DNA from: Porphyrobacter sp. ULC335
Lineage (GTDB): Bacteria; Pseudomonadota; Alphaproteobacteria; Sphingomonadales; Sphingomonadaceae
Direction of reading: 5' to 3'
Assembly (NCBI RefSeq): GCF_025917005.1
Contig: NZ_CP078091.1
Coordinates: forward strand, 1,736,001-1,800,000
Length of the DNA stretch: 64,000 bases
Part shown: positions 33,353 to 41,249 of the stretch, piece after piece
Position numbering within the stretch: position 1 is the first letter of the stretch
Layout of the letters: each line of letters begins with the position of its first letter
Made by a program: the position numbers and the translations under genes
The notes under the pieces: generated by a model
Database searches by the model: none
What the model saw: the letters and a program-made list of their open reading frames with translations, nothing else
Told to the model about the DNA's origin: nothing

Positions 33353-34531
33353 ATGACTGAGTATGCACGCGGGCTCGCACACGAGCCGACGCTTAAGCCT
33401 GAACGCCCCTTCTTTTCCTCGGGCCCCACGGCGAAATTCCCCGGCTGGTCGCTGGACAAGCTCAAAACCGAATCGCTCGGCCGTTCGCACCGTTCGGCGC
33501 TGGGCAAGGCGCGTCTGAAGTACGCGATTGATCTGAGCCGCGAACTGCTCGGCATCCCCGATGATTACCTGATCGGCATCATGCCCGCGTCGGACACCGG
33601 CGCGATCGAAGCCGCCATGTGGGCGATGCTCGATCCGGCGCGCCCGGTCACGGTCGCCGCGTGGGAGAGCTTCGGCAATATCTGGATCCAGGACGCGGTG
33701 AAGCAGCTCAAGCTGCCCAACCTGCAAGTCCTCACCGCCGATTACGGCGACATTCCCGATCTCACCACCATCCCGCAGCGCAATGACGTGGTGTTCACCT
33801 GGAACGGCACGACCAGCGGCGCGATGATCCCCAACACCGACTGGCTGGAGCCGGGCCGCGAGGGGATCACCATCAACGACGCCACCAGCGCGATCTTCGC
33901 GCAGGAAATGGACTGGTCGAAGCTCGATGCCACGACCTATTCGTGGCAGAAGGTGATGGGCAGCGAAGCGCAGCACGGGATGCTGATCCTCAGCCCCAAG
34001 GCTGTTGCGCGGATCGAAAGCTATGATCCGCCGTGGCCGATGCCCAAGCTGTTCCGCATGAAGAAGGGCGACAAGATCAACCTCGGCATTTTCGCCGGGG
34101 AAACGATCAACACGCCTTCGATGCTGGCGACCGAAGATTATATCGCAGCGCTGGAATGGGCCAAGTCGATCGGCGGGCGCAAGGCGCTGGTCGAGCGGGC
34201 CAATGCCAATGCGGCTATCGTCAAGGACTGGATCGAAGCCACCCCGTGGTTGCGCAACATGGCGTCCGATCCGGCGCAGCAGACCAACACCGGCGTCTGC
34301 ATGATGTTCCAGGGCGAATGGTATGATGCCCTGTCGGCTGACGACCAGGCCGCCGTGCCCAAGAAGATCGTCAAGCTGCTCGAAGAGCGCAATGTCGGCT
34401 TCGACTTCAACGGTTACCGCGATGCGCCGCCGAGCTTGCGCATCTGGTGCGGTTCGACCGTCGAGCAGGAGGACATCAAGCGCCTGCTGCCGTGGATCGA
34501 ATGGGCCTATGACAAGGTCAAGAACGGCTGA
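33353..34531 (+). CDS. serC: Phosphoserine aminotransferase
   Basis: Class-V aminotransferase of 392 residues making 3-phosphoserine from 3-phosphohydroxypyruvate. It belongs to the alphaproteobacterial/Methanosarcina type: FFSSGPTAKFPGW at the N-terminus, MPASDTGAIEAAMW for PLP phosphate binding, INDATSAIFAQEMDW, and the PLP lysine in TYSWQKVMGSEAQHG. The start at 33353 follows AAGGAGAG. It is followed after 122 bp by serA; the two form the serine pathway. serB is not seen here. Confidence 0.96.
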   Translation: MTEYARGLAHEPTLKPERPFFSSGPTAKFPGWSLDKLKTESLGRSHRSALGKARLKYAIDLSRELLGIPDDYLIGIMPASDTGAIEAAMWAMLDPARPVTVAAWESFGNIWIQDAVKQLKLPNLQVLTADYGDIPDLTTIPQRNDVVFTWNGTTSGAMIPNTDWLEPGREGITINDATSAIFAQEMDWSKLDATTYSWQKVMGSEAQHGMLILSPKAVARIESYDPPWPMPKLFRMKKGDKINLGIFAGETINTPSMLATEDYIAALEWAKSIGGRKALVERANANAAIVKDWIEATPWLRNMASDPAQQTNTGVCMMFQGEWYDALSADDQAAVPKKIVKLLEERNVGFDFNGYRDAPPSLRIWCGSTVEQEDIKRLLPWIEWAYDKVKNG

Positions 34532-34555
34532 TTTGCGCCGTTAGTGTTTGCGTCG

Positions 34556-34575
34556 CCCCGGCCTCCGAGCCGGGG
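34556..34575 (+). terminator. Stem-loop after serC, possible attenuator/terminator
   Basis: CCCCGGC-CTCCGA-GCCGGGG forms a perfect 7-bp GC stem 25 bp after the serC stop, followed by CCGCTTTCCCC and no long T-run. It could reduce read-through into serA or merely stabilise the serC message. Confidence 0.4.
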
Positions 34576-34611
34576 CCGCTTTCCCCTATTCCCTAGCGCG
34601 TGTCGCGCACG

Positions 34612-34632
34612 ATCCCGGATCAAGTCCGGGAT
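34612..34632. repeat. Palindromic repeat, family B, between serC and serA
   Basis: ATCCCGGA-TCAAG-TCCGGGAT is a perfect 8-bp inverted repeat ending 21 bp before the serA ATG. The same core (CCCGGACTTGATCCGGG) recurs at 55349-55367, which marks a dispersed repeat unit rather than a gene-specific terminator. Confidence 0.7.
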
Positions 34633-34653
34633 GACGACTGGAAGGAATTTCCC

Positions 34654-36240
34654 ATGACCCGTCCCAAAGTTCTCATTTCCGACAAGATGGACCCCAACGC
34701 CGCGCGCATTTTCGAAGAGCGCGGCTGTGATGTCGATGTGATCACCGGCGAAACGCCCGAACAGCTGATCGCCCGCATCGGCGAGTATGATGGCCTCGCC
34801 ATCCGCTCCTCGACCAAGGTGACCAAGGCGATCCTTGATGCCGCCACCAACCTCAAGGTCATCGGCCGCGCCGGCATCGGCGTCGACAATGTCGATATCC
34901 CCTATGCCTCGTCCAAGGGCGTGGTGGTGATGAACACCCCGTTCGGCAACTCGATCACCACCGCCGAACACGCCATCGCGCTGATGTTCGCGTTGGCCCG
35001 CCAGATCCCCGAAGCCAACGCGCAGACGCAGGCGGGCCAATGGCCCAAGAGCGGGTTCATGGGCGTCGAACTGACCGCCAAGACGCTCGGCCTGGTCGGC
35101 GCGGGCAATATCGGTTCGATCGTCGCCAGCCGCGCGCTCGGCCTCAAGATGAAGGTGATCGCCTATGATCCCTTCCTGACCGAGGAACGCGCAGTCGAAA
35201 TGGGCGTCGAGAAGGTCGATCTCGATACGCTTCTCAGCCGCGCCGATTTCGTCACGCTGCACACGCCGCTGACCGACGAGACCCGCAACATCCTCAGCCG
35301 CGAACGGCTGGAGAATGCCAAGAAGGGCATCCGCATCATCAACTGCGCGCGGGGCGGTTTGATCGACGAAGCGGCGCTGAAGGACTGCCTTGAAAGCGGT
35401 CAGGTGGCCGGTGCGGCATTGGACGTGTTCGAGACCGAACCGCCCGCTGCCGATCACCCGCTGTTCGGTGCGCCCAACTTCATCTGCACCCCGCACCTCG
35501 GCGCAAGCACCACCGAAGCGCAGGTCAATGTCGCATTGCAGGTGGCCGAGCAGCTCGCCGATTACCTCGTCAACGGCGGCGTGACCAATGCGCTCAACGT
35601 GCCGAGCCTCTCGGCCGAGGAAGCCCCGAAGCTGCGCCCCTACATGGCGCTCGCCGAAAAGCTGGGCAGCCTTGTTGGCCAGCTGGCGCATGGCAACCTG
35701 ACCCGCATCAGCATCGAACGCGAAGGCGCAGCCGCAGACCTCAACGGCAAGCCGATCACCGCCGCCGTGCTGTCGGGCTTCATGCGCCGCTATTCGGACA
35801 CGGTGAACATGGTCAATGCCCCGTTCCTCGCCAAGGAGCGCGGTCTGGATGTGAGCGAAATCCGCCACGAGCGTGACGGCGCCTTCAACACGCTGGTGCG
35901 CGTGACGGTGGAAACCGCGCAAGGGCCGCGTTCTGTCGCGGGCACGCTGTTCGGGACGGAATCGCCGCGTCTCGTGGAGATTTTCGGCATCGGGATCGAA
36001 GCCGAATTGTCCGGCCACATGCTCTACATCGTCAACGACGATAAGCCCGGCTTCATCGGCCGCATCGGGACGCTGTTGGGCAGCCACGGCATCAATATCG
36101 GCACCTTCAACCTCGGCCGCCGCGAAGCGGGCGGGGAAGCGGTGCTGCTGCTGAGCCTGGACGAAGCGCTGACGCCGGAAGTGATCGCCGAGGCCGAGAA
36201 GGTCGAAGGCGTGAAGCTTGTGAAGGCGCTCTCGTTCTAA
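34654..36240 (+). CDS. serA: D-3-phosphoglycerate dehydrogenase
   Basis: Long-form PGDH of 528 residues, first enzyme of serine synthesis. N-terminal substrate and NAD domains (VIGRAGIGVDNVDIPYAS, GAGNIGSIVASRALG, NCARGGLIDEAAL with the catalytic Arg, LDVFETEPP, CTPHLGASTTEAQ with the active His). An allosteric substrate-binding domain follows, then a C-terminal ACT domain (about 455-528, DKPGFIGRIGTLLGSHGINI) for serine feedback. The ATG at 34654 follows GAAGGAA; the earlier ATG at 34600 would translate the palindromic repeat. Confidence 0.97.
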   Translation: MTRPKVLISDKMDPNAARIFEERGCDVDVITGETPEQLIARIGEYDGLAIRSSTKVTKAILDAATNLKVIGRAGIGVDNVDIPYASSKGVVVMNTPFGNSITTAEHAIALMFALARQIPEANAQTQAGQWPKSGFMGVELTAKTLGLVGAGNIGSIVASRALGLKMKVIAYDPFLTEERAVEMGVEKVDLDTLLSRADFVTLHTPLTDETRNILSRERLENAKKGIRIINCARGGLIDEAALKDCLESGQVAGAALDVFETEPPAADHPLFGAPNFICTPHLGASTTEAQVNVALQVAEQLADYLVNGGVTNALNVPSLSAEEAPKLRPYMALAEKLGSLVGQLAHGNLTRISIEREGAAADLNGKPITAAVLSGFMRRYSDTVNMVNAPFLAKERGLDVSEIRHERDGAFNTLVRVTVETAQGPRSVAGTLFGTESPRLVEIFGIGIEAELSGHMLYIVNDDKPGFIGRIGTLLGSHGINIGTFNLGRREAGGEAVLLLSLDEALTPEVIAEAEKVEGVKLVKALSF

Positions 36241-36248
36241 AAGAAGAA

Positions 36249-36336
36249 GCCCACCCCTAACCCCTCCCGCAGGCGGGAGGGGGACCGGGCCGCGCTGATA
36301 CTCCCCTCCCGCTTGCGGGAGGGGCCGGGGGTGGGC
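36249..36336. repeat. Nested palindromic repeat pair, family C, between serA and hisZ
   Basis: Two hairpins, CCCCTCCCGC-AGG-CGGGAGGGG and CCCCTCCCGC-TT-GCGGGAGGGG, sit side by side and are enclosed by outer arms GCCCACCCC and GGGGTGGGC. The whole 88 bp could fold as one large stem. This fills most of the 153-bp spacer and may terminate serA transcription. Confidence 0.7.
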
Positions 36337-36393
36337 CTGCGCAGTGCTTGCCCCCTTCACCCCGCGCCCATCACCCGCTAAGCGCGAGGGCAT

Positions 36394-37521
36394 ATGACCC
36401 AACCCAACGACCTCCTCCCCGAAGGCCTCGAAGACCGCCTCCCGCTCGAAGCGGCGCGGATCACGGCGATGATGCGCGCGTGTCTCGATGTGCTGGACGC
36501 GCATGGATATGACCGTGTCCGCCCGCCGCTGCTCGAATTCGAGGCTTCGCTGGCGGGTCGCATGGCGGGCGTTGCCAAGGGCGAGGGGCGGGCAATGTTC
36601 CGCTTCGTCGATCCCGCATCGCTGCGCACGCTTGCGCTGCGTTCCGACATGACCCCGCAGGTCGGGCGCATTGCCGCAACCAGCCTCGCGAGCGCGCCGC
36701 GTCCGCTGCGGCTCGCCTATTGCGGCGATACGGTCGTCATCAAGGCCAGCCAGCTTGATCCCGCGCGTGAACGGCTGCAACTGGGCGCGGAGCTGATCGG
36801 GTCGGACAGCGTCGCTGCGGCGAGCGAGGCGGTAATGCTCGCGGTCGAGGCGCTCACTGCGGCCGGGCTGACCGGCATCTCGGTCGATTTCACGCTACCC
36901 GATCTGGTCGATACGCTGGCAGCGAAAGCCTTCCCGCTGGCGCCCGAGCAGATCGAGGCGGTGCGGCGCGAACTCGACACCAAGGATGCAGGCGGGCTGA
37001 AGGCGGCGGGGGGCGCGGCCTATCTGCCGCTGCTCTACGCCACCGGCCCGTTCGATCAGGCGCTGGCCGCGCTGCGCGATGTCGATGCGGGCGGGGCACT
37101 GAAGTCCCGGCTCGATGGGCTCGCGCAGATCGCCGCCCATGTCGGCAATGCGGCGCGGATCACCCTCGACCCGACCGAGCGGCACGGGTTCGAATACCAG
37201 TCGTGGTTCGGCTTCACGCTCTACGCCGATGGCCTGCGCCGCGCGGCGGGACGGGGCGGGACGTACCGGATCGCGGGCAGCGACGAGGCGGCGACCGGCT
37301 TCACGCTCTATCTTGATCGCTTGGCCGACGCTGCGCCCCAGCCGGAAGCCAAGCCGCTGATCTGGCTGCCCTTCGGCCACGACGTGGCGGCTGCGACATC
37401 CCTGCGTGCCGGCGGGGCGCGCACCCTCGCACAACTGGCCGAGGGCGAAGACCCGCGCGCATTGGGCTGCACCCACATCCTTGAAGCGGGCGGGCCTGCC
37501 CTGCTGGAGCCGCAAGCATGA
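36394..37521 (+). CDS. hisZ: ATP phosphoribosyltransferase regulatory subunit
   Basis: HisS-like regulatory subunit of 375 residues that activates short-form HisG in histidine synthesis. It has the class-II synthetase fold (GYDRVRPPLLEFEASL, RFVDPASLRTLALRSDMTPQVGRIAA) but lacks the anticodon domain of true HisRS. YQSWFGFTLYADGLR corresponds to motif 3 in degenerate form. The ridA-like start overlaps its stop by 4 bp (ATGA). hisG is not in the window. HisS itself is less likely because of length and absent motifs. Confidence 0.92.
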   Translation: MTQPNDLLPEGLEDRLPLEAARITAMMRACLDVLDAHGYDRVRPPLLEFEASLAGRMAGVAKGEGRAMFRFVDPASLRTLALRSDMTPQVGRIAATSLASAPRPLRLAYCGDTVVIKASQLDPARERLQLGAELIGSDSVAAASEAVMLAVEALTAAGLTGISVDFTLPDLVDTLAAKAFPLAPEQIEAVRRELDTKDAGGLKAAGGAAYLPLLYATGPFDQALAALRDVDAGGALKSRLDGLAQIAAHVGNAARITLDPTERHGFEYQSWFGFTLYADGLRRAAGRGGTYRIAGSDEAATGFTLYLDRLADAAPQPEAKPLIWLPFGHDVAAATSLRAGGARTLAQLAEGEDPRALGCTHILEAGGPALLEPQA

Positions 37522-37895
37522 CGCCGATCACCCTGCCGAACGACCCGCTCGCCCCCTATTGCATCGCGCCCGGCTGGCAGGTGGGGAACCTGCTCTTCCT
37601 CTCCGGCCAGGCGAGCATCGGCGCGGATGGCAGCATCGTGGGCGAGGGCGATTTCGACGCGCAGCTGGCGCAGACCTTCGCCAATATCGAAAACGTGCTG
37701 GCGGCGGGCGGAAGTGACCTGTCCAAGGTGATCAAGGTGACGATCTACCTCACCGATATGGGCAACTTTCCCAAGATCGTCGAGGCACGGCGGCGCTGGT
37801 TCACGCCGCCGTACCCGGCCGATACGACGCTGGAAGTGCGCAGCCTCGCGCTGCCCGAATTGATGGTCGAGATTGACGTGATCGCGAGCGTGTGA
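37518..37895 (+). CDS. RidA/YjgF family protein
   Basis: A 125-residue RidA-family protein. Members hydrolyse reactive enamines/imines released by PLP enzymes such as threonine dehydratase. Seen: GNLLFLSGQASIGADGSIVG, QTFANIENVLAAGG, VIKVTIYLTDM, and EVRSLALPELMVEIDVIA, in which the Arg and Glu are the ligand-binding residues. Its 4-bp overlap with hisZ and proximity to serC make detoxification near amino-acid enzymes plausible, though subgroup and substrate are uncertain. Confidence 0.92.
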   Translation: MTPITLPNDPLAPYCIAPGWQVGNLLFLSGQASIGADGSIVGEGDFDAQLAQTFANIENVLAAGGSDLSKVIKVTIYLTDMGNFPKIVEARRRWFTPPYPADTTLEVRSLALPELMVEIDVIASV

Positions 37896-37899
37896 GGGC

Positions 37900-38940
37900 T
37901 CAGCCCAACACCTTCTTGAGCCACGCATCCATCACTGGGGTCGCCGGATAATCGGGCTCGCCCAGCTTGCGGTTGATCTCCATGTGGCCGCGCAGGCCTT
38001 CGCCCGGGAAGCTGCCGATTTCGGCCTGCGATCCGCCGCGCTGCAAGGCCTCGGCCAGCGCCTTGGTCTGGGCCACCGCATCGGGGCGCTGGACGTGGAG
38101 CAGCAGGAAGGCGGGCGCGTTGGGCGCGGCGGCCTGCAAGGTCGGCGAGAGCGCCTTCTGCCGCGCCGGATCGGTGCCGAAGGCCTGCACATAGGTCTCC
38201 GCCATCATCTTCGGCCCCGCGCTCATCTGCCCGGCCACATCATAGGCCGCGCCATCATTGGGCATCACCCCGTCGATATCGGCGAAGGACAGGCCGACCT
38301 TCTTCAGATAGCGCTCGTCCGTCCCCACCAGCGCGACCAGATGCGCGCCTGCCGAGTGTCCGGTCAGCACCACCCGGCTGCGGTCAATCCCCAGCGAGTC
38401 GGCACGCTTCAGCACATGGGCGAGCGCCGCGGCGACATCGCTCGCCTGCTCTTCGACCGTGTTGCGCGGGACGAGCCGGTAATCGATCGAGGCGAAGGCA
38501 TAGCCCTGCGCCAGCATATGCGCGGGCATCGATCCGCCTGTCGCGCTGTTCTTCGATCCGCGCTTCCATCCGCCGCCATGGACATACAGCACCAACGGCG
38601 CGGACTTGGCACCCTGCGGCACCCACAGGTCGAGCGCTTGCAGGGAATCGCTGCCGTAGGCGAGCGTCTGCGGGGCAGGGGCCTTCGCTCCGGCCCGCGC
38701 ACCCCCGCGCCGCCCTTCCATGCGCGAGCGCAGTTCGGTGCGGCATCCTTCGGACAGCTCGCTCACCTTTTCGGGCAGGCATGAGCGCAGCTGCGAACGG
38801 TCGCTGCCGCACAGCTTGACGATCTCCGCGCGGCAGGATTGCGGCAGGCGATCACCCCCGCGGCGCTGCTGGGCAAGGATCGGGCTGGCCAGCACGGCAA
38901 GCGCTCCGGCGGCGATCAGGGCTTTGGCGGTCGTGTTCAT
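37900..38940 (-). CDS. Exported alpha/beta-hydrolase (acetyl-esterase type) with N-terminal Cys-rich segment
   Basis: A 346-residue secreted or periplasmic protein: signal peptide (1-23, ending ILAQ), a Cys-rich module of about 40 residues with four cysteines (CRAEIVKLC, LRSCLPEKV, EGCRTELRSRM), then an esterase/lipase domain with the oxyanion HGGGW near 121 and the nucleophile motif GHSAG near 193-197; a late His (GHMEINR) could complete the triad. The hydrolase resembles acetyl-xylan or BD-FAE-like esterases. The Cys segment resembles the Golgi-type cysteine-rich repeat also found in small exported bacterial proteins. Divergent from purA. Confidence 0.85.
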   Translation of the reverse strand: MNTTAKALIAAGALAVLASPILAQQRRGGDRLPQSCRAEIVKLCGSDRSQLRSCLPEKVSELSEGCRTELRSRMEGRRGGARAGAKAPAPQTLAYGSDSLQALDLWVPQGAKSAPLVLYVHGGGWKRGSKNSATGGSMPAHMLAQGYAFASIDYRLVPRNTVEEQASDVAAALAHVLKRADSLGIDRSRVVLTGHSAGAHLVALVGTDERYLKKVGLSFADIDGVMPNDGAAYDVAGQMSAGPKMMAETYVQAFGTDPARQKALSPTLQAAAPNAPAFLLLHVQRPDAVAQTKALAEALQRGGSQAEIGSFPGEGLRGHMEINRKLGEPDYPATPVMDAWLKKVLG

Positions 38941-39069
38941 GGGCAATATCCTTGTGAACTTTCTTGCCCTCAACGCCGCCGCCCGGAAAACCCTTCGCGG
39001 CTTGCCTCTCCGGCGCTGAACGCCTAGGCCCCGCGCGGCTTTTCCCGCCACCAGCACACAAGGATTGAA

Positions 39070-40359
39070 ATGGCCAACGTCACCGTGATCGGCGCCCAGT
39101 GGGGCGATGAGGGCAAGGGCAAGATTGTCGACTGGCTCGCCAGCCGCGCGGACGTGGTGGTGCGTTTCCAGGGCGGTCATAACGCCGGTCACACGCTGGT
39201 GATCGACGGCAAGACCTACAAGCTTTCGCTGCTCCCGTCGGGCATCGTGTCGGGCACGCTGTCGGTGATCGGCAATGGCGTGGTTCTGGATCCCTGGGCC
39301 TTGCGTGACGAGGTCGCCAAGGTCGAAGCGCAGGGCGTTTCCATCACCGACGAGAACCTTGCCGTTGCCGACAATTGCCCGCTGATTCTGCCGCTCCACC
39401 GCGACCTTGATGGCCTGCGCGAAACGGCTGCGGGCAAGGGCAAGATCGGCACCACCGGACGCGGCATCGGCCCGGCTTACGAAGACAAGGTCGGCCGCCG
39501 CGCGATTCGCGTCTGCGATCTGGCGCATCTCGATACGCTGGAGCCCCAGCTTGACCGCCTCTGCGCGCACCACGATGCGCTGCGCGCCGGTTTCGGTCAG
39601 CCGCCGGTCGACCGCGCCGCGCTGCTCGAAGAACTGCGCGAAATCGCGCCCTTCGTGCTGAAATTCGCCCAGCCGGTGTGGAAGCGCCTCAAGAAGGTCC
39701 GCCGCGCGGGCGCCAAGATCCTGTTCGAAGGCGCGCAGGGCGTGCTGCTCGATGTCGATCACGGCACCTATCCTTTCGTCACCTCGTCGAACACCGTCAG
39801 CGGCACGGCGGCCAGCGGCTCCGGCCTCGGCCCCAATTCGACCGGCTATGTGCTCGGGATTGTGAAGGCCTACACCACCCGCGTCGGCTCCGGCCCGTTC
39901 CCGACCGAACTGGAAGACGACATCGGCCAGCGTCTGGGCGAGCGGGGCCATGAATTCGGCACCGTCACCGGCCGCAAGCGCCGCGTCGGCTGGTTCGATG
40001 CTGTACTGGTGCGCCAGTCCTGCGCGATCAGCGGCGTGACCGGCATCGCGCTGACCAAGATCGACGTGCTCGACGGGCTGGAGAAGGTCGCGATCTGCAC
40101 CGGCTATCGCCTGCACGGGAAGGTTTACGACTACCTCCCCAGCCACGCCGCCGATCAGGCCGCGTGCGAGCCGATCTACGAGGAAATGCCCGGCTGGACC
40201 GAGAGCACCGCAGGCGCGCGCTCCTATGCCGATCTTCCTGCCAATGCGATCAAGTATATCCAGCGCATTCAGGAGGTGATCGAATGCCCCGTGGCGCTGG
40301 TTTCGACCTCGCCCGAGCGGGACGATACGATCCTGATGCGCGATCCCTTTGTGGATTGA
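39070..40359 (+). CDS. purA: Adenylosuccinate synthetase
   Basis: Full-length PurA (429 residues), which uses GTP to join IMP and aspartate in AMP synthesis. Seen: [16 protein letters not shown] with the catalytic Asp, [55 protein letters not shown] and the C-terminal KIDVLDG guanine-binding motif. The start is preceded by AAGGATTGAA. A repeat region follows its stop. Confidence 0.98.
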   Translation: MANVTVIGAQWGDEGKGKIVDWLASRADVVVRFQGGHNAGHTLVIDGKTYKLSLLPSGIVSGTLSVIGNGVVLDPWALRDEVAKVEAQGVSITDENLAVADNCPLILPLHRDLDGLRETAAGKGKIGTTGRGIGPAYEDKVGRRAIRVCDLAHLDTLEPQLDRLCAHHDALRAGFGQPPVDRAALLEELREIAPFVLKFAQPVWKRLKKVRRAGAKILFEGAQGVLLDVDHGTYPFVTSSNTVSGTAASGSGLGPNSTGYVLGIVKAYTTRVGSGPFPTELEDDIGQRLGERGHEFGTVTGRKRRVGWFDAVLVRQSCAISGVTGIALTKIDVLDGLEKVAICTGYRLHGKVYDYLPSHAADQAACEPIYEEMPGWTESTAGARSYADLPANAIKYIQRIQEVIECPVALVSTSPERDDTILMRDPFVD

Positions 40360-40596
40360 GCAAGAGGGTTTCACGTAGAGAACGCGGAGGAGCGTCCTGC
40401 TGCGCAGCGGCCGAGCTGTATTTCACGCGAAGACGCGAAGACGCGAAGATGGAGCGCGCTTCCGCGTTTTTGCACGACATCTTTGCGTCTTCGCGTGAAT
40501 CGATCCGCGTCAACGCCGCGTAACCTTCTCTGCGGTCTTTGCGTGAAATCTCCTTGGCGCAACAATCGTTGATCCCGACCGCAGGCAGGGTTTAGA
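40360..40596. repeat. Nested inverted repeats, family D, after purA
   Basis: The 237-bp spacer contains an inner pair, TTCACGCGAAGACGCGAAGACG (read to 40450) against CATCTTTGCGTCTTCGCG (40478-40499), where the left arm holds two copies of GACGCGAA in tandem. It is enclosed by an outer, more diverged pair TTTCACGTAGAGAACGCGG (from 40369) and TTCTCTGCGGTCTTTGCG (to about 40546). The units look like variants of one sequence. No gene is supported here. Confidence 0.75.
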
Positions 40597-41160
40597 ATGC
40601 CTGACATGCACCGCTTCGCCCTCCTGCCGCTGCTAGCTTTGGCCGCCTGCGCCAACCCGCCGCCCAAGCAGGCGGATGCGCCGTCATCGCAGCCACCGCT
40701 GGCGCGCGAGGCTGCGCGGATCGTGCCGGATCAGCGCTTCACCAGTGTCGATTACCTGATCGTCGACAAGTCGGAGCGGTTGATGGTCGCCTATGCGGGC
40801 GGCCAGCCGGTCAAGGCTTGGCGGGGCCTGCAACTGGGTGACGCGCCCGAGGGGCACAAGCAGTTCGAAGGCGACGAGCGCACGCCCGAAGGCCGCTACG
40901 TGATCGAGGGGCGCAATCCCGGCAGCGCCTATCATCTCAGCCTCAAGGTATCCTACCCCAATGCCGAGGACCGCGCCTTCGCCCGGCAATATGGCCGGTC
41001 GCCGGGGGGCGATATCTTCCTCCACGGCCAGCCCAACGCCCTGCCGATGGGGCGGGTGCCCGGCGACTGGACCGATGGCTGCATTGCCTTTTCCAACGCG
41101 GAAATCGCCGAATTGTGGCGCATCGTGCCGGATGGCACGGTGATCGAGATTAGGCCCTAG
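40597..41160 (+). CDS. L,D-transpeptidase (YkuD)-like lipoprotein
   Basis: A 187-residue lipoprotein with signal sequence and lipobox LAAC at about 15-18, so lipid-anchored in the periplasm. The catalytic domain has the YkuD pattern: IFLHGQPNA supplies the His, and WTDGCIAFSN supplies the nucleophilic Cys. Family members cross-link peptidoglycan or attach proteins to it. An in-frame ATG at 40606 is an alternative start that gives a more usual signal peptide. Its promoter would lie in the preceding repeat region. Confidence 0.88.
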   Translation: MPDMHRFALLPLLALAACANPPPKQADAPSSQPPLAREAARIVPDQRFTSVDYLIVDKSERLMVAYAGGQPVKAWRGLQLGDAPEGHKQFEGDERTPEGRYVIEGRNPGSAYHLSLKVSYPNAEDRAFARQYGRSPGGDIFLHGQPNALPMGRVPGDWTDGCIAFSNAEIAELWRIVPDGTVIEIRP

Positions 41161-41194
41161 GCGACGCTAAGCCACCGTCACTACGCACTTATAC

Positions 41195-41227
41195 TTGACC
41201 TGATCCGTTTTTGTTCCATAAGTGTTC
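41195..41227 (+). promoter_or_regulatory. Candidate promoter with LexA box
   Basis: GTTCCATAAGTGTTC (41213-41227) matches the alphaproteobacterial SOS box GTTC-N7-GTTC exactly. It overlaps the -10 of a plausible promoter, TTGACC (41195-41200), 17-bp spacer, ATAAGT (41218-41223), 23 bp before the next start codon. Confidence 0.6.
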
Positions 41228-41249
41228 CAACATTGTTGGAGTCGCACCC

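Noticed and set aside
34507..36780. 757-codon open frame on the minus strand across serA and hisZ
   Set aside because: Crosses two well-supported genes and a repeat region; shadow ORF.
40368..40384. Second parS candidate at GGTTTCACGTAGAGAAC
   Set aside because: Only the left half matches; the right half of the palindrome is missing, and it belongs to the family D repeat.
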